From the NCBI GenBank assembly GCA_014529385.2, contig CM043959.1, positions 1,768,358 to 1,832,357 of the forward strand: 64,000 bases of DNA, in the 5' to 3' direction. The notes under the pieces are model-generated. The model saw only the letters and a program-made list of their open reading frames with translations. It was not told where the DNA came from and ran no database searches. The stretch is from Adiantum capillus-veneris. Its lineage: Eukaryota; Streptophyta; Polypodiopsida; Polypodiales; Pteridaceae. Positions within the stretch are counted from its first letter, which is position 1; each line of letters starts with the position of its first letter. The position numbers were made by a program, and so were the translations under genes. Shown here one piece after another: positions 9,986 to 19,980 of this stretch.

Positions 9986-11467
9986 GAGACATCAGTTGAC
10001 AAAGGAGCGGAGTAACTCCCCTCTTGTGCATCCCATTGCACCAGATCTTCGGCCAAGCTGAATTCTGGGTTCCATTTGGAATAGACTATGCTCAACCAAA
10101 AGCTTCAAGGTAAAGTTAGTCTCGGTCAAAAGAAGTATCTCTCTACCCCTTTCATGGTGGTAGCAATACCGCGATGACCCGTAAAAGGTGGACAGTGGCA
10201 TTCGGTCATAACCTTTTCCCTCAACGGCTGTGTAACGCACAACATGGTTTTTCTCATCAAGTAGCCATCCCGAATGGAATATCCCACTATTGTCTCCCAT
10301 CCCGTATGCGTGTGAAAACGTCTGCAAAATCTGTATCTGTGGCATATTGGTCGACCATATCCTCGAAGCTCCTATGATGTATCGCAGAAATGGCCAGAAC
10401 TAACGGCTTCCGAGACAAAGCATCTGCCAGCACATTCTTTTGTCCCTGAACAAGAACAATCTGGAAGTGAAACTGTGACAAGATGTTCGCCCACCGCATC
10501 TGCTTTTCCGATAGCAACTTCTGTGACAAGAAGTAGCGTAAACTCTGATGGTCTGTAAAGACAGTAAAATCCGCTCCGAGTAGGTAGTGCCGCCACTGAG
10601 TAAGAGCATGGATAACCGTCAAAAGCTCTTTCTCATAAATCTGTGTTGTCACTTCCGGCCTTGAGAACAATCGGCTCTCGTAAGAAATGACATGGCCTTC
10701 TTGAATTAAGACCGCACCAAGACTACGACCACAAGCATCACAGTATACTTCAAATGACTTTTGCAGTCAGGCAAAGTCAAAACTGGTCTTGTAGTCAATT
10801 TCTATTTCAAAGTCTTAAAGGGAGTCACCTCTGTGGGTCCCCCACGAGAAAGGGACTCCTATCTGTGTCAAGATATCCAAAGGGGAAGCAACCTCTGCAA
10901 ACTTTCGAATGAACCGCCTGTAGTACGAACACAATCCCAAGAAGCTTCTAACTTCATGGACATTCTTCAAATCGGGCCAATCACGGATAGTCTCTATCTT
11001 GGCCGGATCCATTTGCACTCCTGCTCTACTGACACAATGTGTCCCAGAAAGTGTATCTCTGGTAGGAAAAAGCATTAATCACTAACTTGTGATCTCGTAA
11101 TGCCTGAAAGACCTGAAGCAGGCGATCTCTATGTTCTGCCTCATTCTTGGAGAAAACAATGATGTCTTTCTTCAAAACCAACAACACTGGAGAGCAATAC
11201 GGTGAAGTACTAGGCTGGACAAAATCCTTTTCCAAGAGGTCTTTCACTTGGTTCATAATCTCTTCATTCTATGCTCGGCTCACACGATAAGGTGGCCGGT
11301 TCGGTGGTGTGCTTCCAGGTATCAGAGAATCCTTGTAATCTGTCGAGTATATCATGGATCCTAGGAATCGGAAATCTGTTCTTGATGGTGATTTTGTTGA
11401 GAGCTCTATAATCGATGCACATTCTCCAAGATCCGTCTTTCTTCAAAACCAACACTGGAGAGCAATA
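9986..11467 (-). pseudogene. Pol remnants of element C: integrase tail, RNase H, rearranged RT
   Basis: From the right, RT block [18 protein letters not shown] (11264-11455) is followed by a second, duplicated copy of the upstream RT start (11026-11256). That copy runs from the KKD of the primer-grip side directly into IIVFSKNEAEHRDRL, so the core with the catalytic FxDD is gone. RT connection (10815-11075) and RNase H (10287-10670, KELLTVIHAL, FTDHQSL, DALSRKPL) follow. At about 10125 the integrase zinc region joins the extreme C-terminal tail, with the DDE core and chromodomain deleted. No active enzyme could come from this. Confidence 0.8.
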
Positions 11468-11640
11468 TTATGAAGTAGTAGGCTGGACAAAACCCTTTTC
11501 CAAGAGGTCTTTCACTTGGTTCATAATCTCTTCATTCTGTGCTCGGCTCACACGATAAGGTGGCCGGTTCGGTGATGTGCTTCCAGGTATCAGATCAATG
11601 GTATGATCTTCAGGACGAGCAGGTGATAACTCGCCTGGTA
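11468..11640 (-). pseudogene. RT N-terminal leader of element C (first copy of a duplicated segment)
   Basis: Encodes [21 protein letters not shown] followed by EEIMNQVKDLLEKGFVQP, the canonical start of Ty3/gypsy RT. A second copy lies at about 11150-11330, so the RT start is present twice in the same orientation with RT block 2 between. The second copy is the one fused to the post-catalytic segment. Confidence 0.75.
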
Positions 11641-12173
11641 GGCCCTCTGAGAAGCAATCGGCGTGAGTGGAGAAAATCTTGGTGTTCTTTATCAAGTTGA
11701 GACATATTTGTCCTATCCTCATTACTTAACTCTTTCATAAAGATCGAGTAAACAAACAGACTGGATTTCATTAATTTAGAAATGGCCGAAGCCGACACAA
11801 TAGGGACAGACTCGTCCTTCAGTTTAATGTCAAGTACAATGGTTCTGCCCTTCTCTGTAGTCAATGTCGCTTTCCTCGCCCGATAGTCGACCACGGCGTT
11901 GTTCTTGTGGTACCCGGAAATTCCCAAGAGAACATCACAACCTTCCAAAGGCATTATGTAAAAGTCTTCATGCCCCAAATACCCCTGACAATGCAACCGA
12001 AGTTTGCCAATGACAGGTGTAATGGCTACGTCCCTGCCGGGTGCCGCTAGAACAGCCTCCGTAAGTGGTCCCATCCGATCGGGAGTGATCTCGAGCCGCG
12101 CCGCCAATTCCAGTGAAATGAAGTTGGCCTTGGCTCCTCCATCAAAGAAGATCAGGGCTTCTTGGTCTTTCAC
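11610..12173 (-). pseudogene. Retropepsin-like protease (element C)
   Basis: An open frame of 187 codons. ALIFFDGGAKANFIS near the start corresponds to the active-site loop, usually D-S/T-G-A; here the residue after Asp is Gly. Later EGCDVLLGISGYHKNNAVVDY matches the conserved DVILGMDWL-type block and the following strand. The frame continues into the PR-RT linker. It overlaps the RT leader. Whether the DGG loop is active is unknown. Confidence 0.7.
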
Positions 12174-13830
12174 TTTGCCCTAAGCTCGGCAAAGTTCTGT
12201 ACTTTCGTCCATCGTGTTGGGATCGGTACCCACACAATCTGGAACCAGTCCTGTTTTCATCTTGCCTTTTCTTCCACGTTCCTCAGCTGCTCTCGAACTC
12301 TCAGGCCTTTCGTCGTCCTTGTCATTCTGTTCTTTCTGTGTATTTTTAGGGCACTTCGCAGAGATATGTCCATGTTCCCCGCATCCAAAGCACTTTCCCT
12401 CCCTGATGAAGCAAGCTCTCTCCCAAGGAGTAAGCTTGGGTCGTGCATCTTTCTATTCTGCGTTGCTCTTTCTCTTTCTACTTTCATTCGTCGAAGTTTG
12501 TTCGGCTCTTTGTGTCATGATCTCATCGGTGGGGTAGGTCAGACTGCCAGAGTGAATGGTAAAACCCCGTTTCCCATGACTCATCAACTCCTGAATAGAA
12601 GCTGACTTCTGTTCCAAGCAGTGATCTCGGATCTCTGTAGGTAGACCTAAGGTAAACCGCTCAATCTGTTCTCTGAAGGAGATCTTCTAGAATGAAGAGG
12701 CAGGTAGAAAAGAGTTCCAGAATCTCTCGCAATAAGCGTCCGCTATATCTTTCTTGGTCATCCGAAGATGGTTCCAAGCAGCTTGTATATCGCGTTCATA
12801 CTCTCGAGTCATCCAAGAAGAAATAAAAAACTTCTTAAATTTCAGCCATTAACTGGTGCAGTCTTGTTTAAAAGAAGCGTGGACCACCAAGTTCGATCAT
12901 TCCCCTTAAAGTAAGAGGCAGCTTTCTGCATCTTAGAGTGCTCTGAGTAGCGTCCGCCCACGAAAGCGATGTCAAACTGCTCTACAAACGACAAAGCCTT
13001 CGAATCATCTCTATATCCCGAAAACGTGTCAAATTTAATTGACTGTCCACCTTCCTTAAACTCTCAGACTTTCTTGCTTTTGTCTGCCAGAAAGTCATAC
13101 TGGTTGGCTTTGTAACAATTCTTCTTCTTTGCATAAAAGTAGTTCTCGTCAGAGTCTGATTGTCTGTAGACAAGTCCTCTCTAGAACTGTCACTCACTGG
13201 GCGAGATTTACCTCTTTGTCTTTTTCTTGCCCTTCCCGAAGCGTTGCTTCGTGCTTCGCTTTTTACCTTTTCAGTCTTCTTCGCTCGAGTCAGATGAACT
13301 AGAAGAACTGTCAGAAGAAGAAGAAGAAGAAGAAGAAGAAGAACTGGGTACTCCTTCAAATCGAACACGCTTCTTCTGTTTCTTTGCCTTTTCAAATGTC
13401 GACTGACGACCCAAATAACCCGGGAAGTCAGTGCCTTTCTTCTGCTTTTTGCCGTGCTTTTGAGCTTTGTTCTGCGGATCAAAAAGCTGAGCAATTCGTG
13501 CATCATCCACCTCTTCTAATTCCTTCTCTGTATACTTCTTGGGAGTAGGAGGTTTCTTGAGAGCGGGTTTTGGGGTGGTGGTGTGGTTTTCTACCACTCC
13601 ATATGCACCTCCTCCAAAGAGATCTTGCTCATATATTTTGCCAGTTTCGGATCCTTGGCAAAATTAAGCATCATCTTTGTTGCATCGCCGATCAATTGTC
13701 GGCGCTCCATCTCTTGACGCTCCGCTTGAGTAGGCCAAGGCGGGCCATACTCATCACGTGAATCTTCGTTGTGATCCCTTCCCGCATCTCCGGATGCAGA
13801 GGGAGTCGACTGATCCTTGCCTGAAGCCAT
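12174..13830 (-). pseudogene. Gag (element C) with CCHC zinc knuckle
   Basis: The start is at 13828-13830 (MASGKDQSTPSAS). WPTQAERQEMERRQLIGDAT and NFAKDPKLAKYMSK follow, then KKRVRFEG, a Ser-rich acidic hinge, and FDTFSGYRDDSKALSFVEQFD with ASYFKGNDRTWW (the capsid-like retrotransposon Gag block, about 12860-13040). The knuckle CFGCGEHGHISAKC lies near 12345-12400. Frame changes near 13600 and 13270 and several stops break it. Gag would package the RNA; this copy could at most supply fragments. Confidence 0.75.
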
Positions 13831-13887
13831 AGGTGCCACGGAAAAAAAAATTGGGATCAGATTTCCCGTAGAAGAGAAATCAGCCAT

Positions 13888-13899
13888 GCTCTGATACCA
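13888..13899 (-). promoter_or_regulatory. Primer binding site of element C
   Basis: Minus strand TGGTATCAGAGC, one base inside the LTR at 13901; iMet-tRNA type, as in element B. Confidence 0.9.
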
Positions 13900-13900
13900 C

Positions 13901-14314
13901 TGTAACGGACTTGGACACTCCCAAGTCAAGAATCTACCACGACAGCACCAAAACCACTTCAAAAACAGTTCACAATTCACAATTTAATTCGACACTGGCC
14001 CGGCGGAGTTCCGTGCCTAGAGATATTGGCCCCAAAGACTGGCGCCCCTTTCGGTATTTCTTTTTGTATTAATCTGAGTTCAAAGTACAAGAGTGCAGGC
14101 AGGCGCTCACACTCAGACTCTGCGTCCAGATGCTCTGAGTTGTGAGAGGCTTGCTCACATATTTAAAGTTACAAGGGATGCTAAAAGCAGAGCCCCAAAA
14201 GCTGAAAATCAAAAGCTTTCCAATAAAGCAAAGGCTCTTTCTCTCTCTTGCTTATAAAAATAAAGCAAGTGCCAAAAAGCTGTCCATGTTTTTCTTTTAA
14301 AAATAAAGCAAAAA

Positions 14315-14393
<79 letters not shown>

Positions 14394-14562
14394 CGTAGAA
14401 AAGCAAGTCTAGCAGCTACCGCAAATCACGGAGGTCCGTACAGCCTGCCATGTGGCAGCTTTCCGCATTTTACGCTGCAGCCAGCCAGTCAGCAAATCAG
14501 GGTTAGGGTTAGGGTTTCAACAAAATTAGGGTTTCGGACAACCACGTCATCACTTTGTGACA
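13901..14562 (-). repeat. 5' LTR of element C with expanded (CT)n
   Basis: 662 bp, TG...CA. It contains a perfect CT run at 14318-14390 (about 73 bp), against roughly 16 bp at the same place in the partner LTR. Ends with CATCACTTTGTGACA. A minus-strand TTTAAATATG near 14157-14166 may serve as TATA box. Confidence 0.9.
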
Positions 14563-15240
14563 GTTCTCTGATTACATGGGCGGCAATCATGGTAAAGTGC
14601 TTTTGGGTGATGACTTTGCATGCGATATAGCAAGCATTGGTAGTGTGCATTTGTCTTTTGCAGATGGTATGACTTTTGTGTTGCAAAATGTGCGACATGT
14701 GCCACAGTTAAAAAAGAGTCTCATTAGCACTGGTGCATTGGATGATGCTGGCTATCACACCACCTTTGGTGATAGCAAATGGAAAATATGCAAGGGTGCC
14801 AGGATTGTTGCTAAAGGTTCCAAGAGTGACACTTTGTATCCTTTGTATGTTTCTAGTGCTTGTGACCATGTTGTCGCCATAACCGAGTAGCCGAGTGTTT
14901 CTTTGTGGCATGGCCGGTTGGGACGCATGAGTAAAAAGGGAATGGAAACTCTTTCTCGTTGTGGTTATTTGCCGTGTTTGAAGTTTGCTGATTTTTCACA
15001 TTGTGAACATTGTATTTTTGGCAGGCACGCTCAAACACCACATAAAAGGGTTCTTTCTTCCAAGTCTTTACAGTTAGACTTAGTACATTCCGATGTATGT
15101 GAGATGCCACAGTTATCATTAGGGATAAAGAAATATTTTGTTTCTTTCATTGATGATGCGACCCGCAAGGTGTGGATGTATCCAATTCGCTTAGAGAGTG
15201 ATGTATTAAGAAGTTTCTTGCATATGTTGAGAACCAAACT
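14563..15240 (+). pseudogene. Ty1/copia protease end, GAG-pre-integrase and integrase start
   Basis: Resumes the copia frame after the nested element: SDYMGGNHGKVLLGDD, FADGMTFVLQNVRHVPQLKKSLIS (protease), then a TAG at 14888-14890, then SLWHGRLGRMSKKGM and HCEHCIFGRHAQTPH (GAG-pre-integrase zinc motif) and LVHSDVCEMP, YFVSFIDDATRKVW (first two integrase aspartates). At about 15240 the frame shifts. Confidence 0.85.
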
Positions 15241-15830
15241 GGCAAGAAACTCGGGTCTTTGTGCTCGGATAATGGGGGAGAAAATGTGTCAAAAGCCTTC
15301 AAAGACTTTTGTGACGTTAAGGGCATTAAAAGAGAGCTCACAGCTCCTTTTAACCCTTCCCAAAATGGAGTTGCAGAAAGACTGAATAGGACTACTCAAG
15401 GGAAAGTCCGTTGTATGTTGTCACAAGCTGCGTTACCCCATAGTTTTTGGGCAGAGGCTGTTAATACAACTGTTCACTTGATTAACAGGTCACTGAGTAA
15501 GATTTTGGGTGGGAGAGTGCCTGAGGAGGTGTGGTCCGGCAAGCCACCCTCATATGCACATTTGAGAGTGTTTGGTTGCAAGGCTTATGTTCACATCCAC
15601 AATGAACTACGCACCAAGCTTGACCCCAAGTCTTGTAAATGTATTTTCCTAAGATACGGTGAGGATGGTGAAATGGGGTATAGGTTATGGGATCCTGCAA
15701 TGAGAAAGGTCATACGCAGCAATGATGTCATCTTCATTGAGAAATGCATGCATAACCAGCCCATTAGGACCGAGGAAGTTAGAGGAGGGTTGTTTTTCGG
15801 GAAGATGTACCTTATGGACAGCCAAGAATA
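15241..15830 (+). pseudogene. Ty1/copia integrase, second half
   Basis: Another frame carries CSDNGGENVSKAF, FNPSQNGVAERLNRTTQGK (catalytic Glu in the usual QNGVAER), HSFWAEAVNTTVHLINR and LRVFGCKAYVHI. The DDE residues are all present in the DNA but split by a frameshift. After about 15810 the correct reading moves to yet another frame, where a short repeat of the motif GAENQ occurs (about 15858-15905). Confidence 0.85.
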
Positions 15831-17488
15831 CCCAATGTACAGCAGCGTTTTGAAGCTGAAAATGGTGCTGAAAATCAGCAAGAAGGTGCTGAAAATCAGC
15901 CCAATGAAGTTTCCACTGATGCACTACAAGTTGAGGAGCAGGAGGATGCAAAAAATCAGCCGTTCAATGCAATGCAACCGGCTGAACAGCCCGCTGATTT
16001 TGAGGATATGCAGGCTGAAAATCCACCTGCCATGGATCATTGGGTGTGTAGATCTACTCGGGAGACTAGGCCTCCTGATAGATATGTTCCTTCCATGGAC
16101 TATGTAATGCTTACTGGTTGTGGGGAGCCGTCTTGTTATAAAGAGGCTATTGGTAGAACGGATAGTAAGAAATGGTACAAAGCAATGCTCTCTGAGATGG
16201 ATTCCTTAGAGAAAAACCATACATGGGACTTGGTAGATTTGCCAAAAGGGGCAAAAGCATTGCCAAGTAATGGGTCTACAAAAAGAAAGTCACTGCAAAT
16301 GCTTCTTCAAAATACAAGGCACGTTTGGTTGCAAAAGGGTATAAGCAGAAGCATGGTGTTGATTTTGATGAGATTTTCTCTCCTGTAGTAAAGCTTACTA
16401 CGTTGCGGATCGTTTTAGCCTTGGTTGCTGCTCTAGATATGGAATTAAGGCAAATGGATGTAAAAACAGCTTTTTTACATGGTATTTTGCGTGAGATCAT
16501 ATATATGATGCAACCTGAAGGTTTTGTGGTCAAGGGCAAGGAGAAGAAAGTATGTAGACTCAATAAAATCTTGTATGGATTGAAACAATCTCCGCGTGCA
16601 TGGTATCACAAGTTTGATACTTTTATGAGATCTCAAGGGTACAAAAGAAGTAATGCACATCACTGTTTATATACAAAAAAGGCAAGTGATGGAAGCCTCC
16701 TATTGCTTACCTTGTATGTAGATGACATGCTTCTTGCGAGTAAAAACGTCAAAGAGCTTGATGCATTACAAAACAGCTTATGTGAGCATTTTGACATGAA
16801 GGATCCTGGTGATGCAAGTCATATTTTGGGCATGCGTATTTTCCAAGATAAGGAGAAGGGTCTTCTTTATTTATCTCAGAAAGATTACATTACCAAAGTA
16901 TTGCAGCGTTTCAATATGGAGGGGGGAAAGGCACTTAGTACACCACTACTTAGTGCAGATGATTGCCCAAAATCGGATGACATGCGGGCTGAAATGGCCA
17001 AGATTCCTTATGCATCAGCAGTAGGCAACTTAATGTATGCTATGGTCGCCACACGTCCAGACATTGCATTTGCGGTGGGAGTGGTGAGTAGATACATGAG
17101 CAACCCTGGCAAAAAGAATTGGGAAGCAATCAAAGGCATCTTGAGATATTCGAAGGGCAGAAAGGACTTGTGCATTTGCTTTGGGAAGTCGCGTTTGAGT
17201 GTGGATGGCTTTACAGATGCAGACTTTGTTGGACCTCCAGATTGCAGAAAGTCTACTTCAAGATATGTGTTTACTTTCACACGTGGTGCAGTGTCTTGGA
17301 TATCTCGATTGCAAAAGTGTTTTGCTTTATCCACCACTGAGGCTGAGTATGTAGCTGCTACTGAGGCCTGTAAGGAAGCTTTATGGCTTATGCGTTTGGT
17401 GGATGATCTTGGCATTAACGCAAAGGTTCTCGTGTTGCATTGTGATAGTCAGAGTGCTCAGAACGGTTTGCATATTGCCGTCAGTTGA
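15831..17488 (+). pseudogene. Ty1/copia reverse transcriptase and RNase H
   Basis: RT starts in the frame of 15972-16280 (STRETRPPDRYV, GRTDSKKWYKAM, NHTWDLVDLPKGAK) and, after a frameshift near 16285, runs open to 17488: RLVAKGYKQKHG, VDFDEIFSPVVKLTTLR, MDVKTAFLHG, YGLKQSPRAW and the catalytic LYVDDMLL, then IPYASAVGNLMYAM, and RNase H blocks DADFVG, CRKSTSRYVF, STTEAEYVAATEACKEA and LHCDSQSA. The frame ends early after CDSQSAQN, where RNase H normally continues with an IDVRYHF-type segment, so a deletion removed the RNase H end. Confidence 0.88.
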
Positions 17489-17570
17489 TGGGCATGGTGT
17501 GAGTAAGTCACAAAATCACCTCTTGTACCATAGTTAGCTGATTTTTTATCTCCCAAAGGCACATTGCCTT

Positions 17571-17582
17571 TAGGTGGGAGTT
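17571..17582 (+). promoter_or_regulatory. Polypurine tract of the copia element
   Basis: TAGGTGGGAGTT lies immediately ahead of TGTGAGAAATAAAGG, the likely start of the 3' LTR. A neighbouring inverted repeat (CTCCCAAAGGCA at about 17550 with its near-complement at 17564-17580) could fold around it. Confidence 0.6.
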
Positions 17583-17705
17583 TGTGAGAAATAAAGGCTA
17601 AGTGCCTTATGGCCGGCCGGACGGGTGTGAACACCCTCTGCTCACTTATTCTTTCAATGAATAAGAAAGAATAAGCCCAATACACAATCGTGGGCTGAAC
17701 TAACG

Positions 17706-17771
<66 letters not shown>

Positions 17772-18350
17772 CCTGCGCTCCTTCCTCCTCTCTCTCTCTT
17801 ACTTCCATCGCCCCCTCTTGCAACACCTTGAGCACCTGCTCCTTCCCCAACAGTGGATATACTGATGTACTCTAGTCTTTTGACCCTAGATGTGATAAAC
17901 GAGCACCTTGTGAACCATAGTGATGAATCATGTTGATCCACTATGATGTATCAGTGTCTCACAATATCCTGGATGTATCGCTTATGCTAGAACATTACCA
18001 TGACTAGGTTTACAGGGGAGTTTGTAGCGATAACCCTAGCCATGGGTATCACCTCTACTCTCTCCATGACATGGCCCATGAGCATGACACATGGTACATG
18101 ATCCATAGGGCATGGGGCTCATTGAATGAGCCTCACATTCACCCTCCTCCTTTTCTCCATTCATGCACCTCTAGCATTAAAGAAGGCTCACTTGGGCTAC
18201 ATACATCATGCATTGCATCACCCTCTTACCACTTGCTACGGCTATATAAGCCTCTTTTTGTATTCAAGTTATTCATCGGTCCAATTTCACTTTGCATGTT
18301 TGTTTGTGTATTGGTCTTTATTATTAACTAAACGAGTGATCATCATTAGC
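17583..18350 (+). repeat. 3' LTR of the copia element (right end uncertain)
   Basis: Starts TGTGAGAAATAAAGG after a purine tract, as copia LTRs do. It holds a (CT)n run (17708-17768) and a clear TATA box, CTATATAAGCC, near 18240-18252. No 5' LTR exists in the window to define the end; between about 18350 and 18600 the sequence gives way to Ty3 element D. Confidence 0.55.
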
Positions 18351-18604
18351 TTAATGCCTAATAAACGGCACTAACGTTGATCCACCTTAGTGCACTAGGT
18401 TCTATCACTCCCCTCTACGTGCAAGCGACCTCTTTTCTATAGGCTCTCTCAATGATTCCACAAACTCAACTCACTCCCTTAAACACTCTCTCTTTCTCCT
18501 ACAAGCTTGAAGAACCTCTTGGTGACGAGAGGAATCTTGCGTGCACTCTTCCTCGCATAGAGCACACTCACACAAGCCCTCTCTCCTGACTCTCTATTAT
18601 TCTT

Positions 18605-19301
18605 CTTAGCATAAAAGCTGTTGTCGTCAGAGTCCGAACTATCCGAAGACGAGTCCTCTGTAGAACTGTCAATCACTGGGCGAGATTTAGGCTTCTTTGC
18701 CTTTTTCTTGCCCTTCCGAGCTTTGCTTTTTGCTTCGCTTTTTGCTTTTTCTGTCTTCTTCGCTCGAGTCCGAGGAGCTAGATGAACTCGAAGAACAAGA
18801 AGAAGAAGAAAAACTGGGTACTCCTTCAAATCGAACACGCTTCTTCTACTTTCTTGCCGATGCAAATATAGACTGACGACCCAAATAACCCGGGAAGTCA
18901 GTTCTTTTCTTCTGCTTTTTGTTATGCTTTTCTGCTTTGTTTTGCACATCAAAAAGCTGAGCAATTCGTGCATCAACAACCTCTTCTAATTCTTGCTCTG
19001 TATACATCCTTGGAGTAGGAGGTTTCTTCAGTGCCAGTTTGAGGGGTGGTTCTGTGGTCTGCCGCCACTGTGAATGCACCTCGTCGAAGGAGGTCTAGCT
19101 CATAAATTTCGCAAATTTCGGGTCCTTCGCAAAATTTAGAATCATCTTTGTTGCATCGCCGATCAATCGTCGACGCTCCATCTCTTCGAGCTCCGCCTGA
19201 GTAGGCCGAGGCGGGCCGTACTCCTCGCGTGAATCCTCGTTGTGATGTCTTCACGCATCTCCGGATACAGAGGAAGTCGACAGATCTCTGTCTGAAGCCA
19301 T
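18605..19301 (-). pseudogene. Gag N-terminal part (element D)
   Basis: Start at 19299-19301 (MASDRDLSTSSVSGDA). Then TPRMYTEQELEEVVDARIAQLF, KHNKKQKKRTDFPGYLGRQSIF and a VRFEGVPS plus Ser/Asp hinge, with stops between. The last family-like residues are near DDNSFYAKKN; beyond them the frame runs into unrelated sequence. Confidence 0.7.
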
Positions 19302-19351
19302 AAGTGCCGCGTAAAAAGGATCGGATTTCCCGTAGAAGAGAAATTGGCCGT

Positions 19352-19363
19352 GCTCTGATAACA
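19352..19363 (-). promoter_or_regulatory. Mutated primer binding site of element D
   Basis: Minus strand TGTTATCAGAGC, one change from TGGTATCAGAGC of elements B and C, at the same 1-nt distance from the LTR. Confidence 0.8.
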
Positions 19364-19364
19364 C

Positions 19365-19735
19365 TGTAACAGACTTGGAAACTCCAAGTCGAGATTCTAC
19401 CACGACATCACAAGACTTCACTTCAAATAGTTCACAGTTTACAATTGATTCGACACTGGCCCGGAGTTCCGTGCCTAGAGATATTGGCCCCAAAGACCAG
19501 CACCCCTTTTGGTATCTCTTTTTGTATTTATCTGCAACTCAAAGTACAAACGAGTGGTCGGGACTCACTCTCAGACTTTACGTCCAGATGCTCTAAGAAG
19601 TGAGCCCAAACCACTATTTTATAGATTTACAAGGGATGCTAAAAGCAGAGCCCAAAAGCTTCAAAATCAAAAGCATGTTCTCTCTCTCTCAAGCTCTCTT
19701 GAGCCAAAATAAAGCAAAAGCTTTTAAAAAATTAA

Positions 19736-19798
<63 letters not shown>

Positions 19799-19980
19799 CT
19801 GTTGCGTAAACCAAAAAGCACAAATCTGCCGCAAAAGCTGCCCGCCAGCTCTACGAACTTCCGTGATATGTGCCACAAAAAGCGGGCTTGTCCATACGAT
19901 GTAGCCACGTCATCATTCCAACGGGTATACCAGCTGGGGGTGGGTTTGTGTGTCCACTGGGCAGCCACCATTTTGTGACA
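19365..19980 (-). repeat. 5' LTR of element D
   Basis: 616 bp, TGTAACAGACTTGG to CCATTTTGTGACA. It carries a (CT)n run at 19739-19796. The family LTR core is recognisable up to about 19740; the right third is specific to this copy. Confidence 0.85.

Larger units (their letters stand above)
8929..14562 (-). mobile_element. Ty3/gypsy element C, complete ends, non-autonomous, nested in Ty1/copia
   Basis: LTRs are 8929-9534 and 13901-14562, both TG...CA. The 5-bp target duplication GTTCT is at 8924-8928 and 14563-14567. PBS (13888-13899) and PPT (9535-9550) are intact. Internally, gag and protease are largely present, but RT lacks its catalytic core and the integrase core and chromodomain are deleted. 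Compared with element B the family is the same, and the two copies lost different parts. It inserted after the copia element was in place. Confidence 0.92.
18605..19980 (-). mobile_element. Ty3/gypsy element D, 5' end only
   Basis: Consists of a 5' LTR (19365-19980), a mutated PBS (19352-19363) and the first part of gag (18605-19301). It ends at about 18605, where gag similarity to element C stops. The rest of the element is missing, so it is a truncated relative of A-C. Confidence 0.8.

Noticed and set aside
14500-14530. Telomere-like TTAGGG repeats in the Ty3 LTRs
   Set aside because: Only two or three degenerate units, present in every LTR of the family; part of the LTR, not an interstitial telomere.
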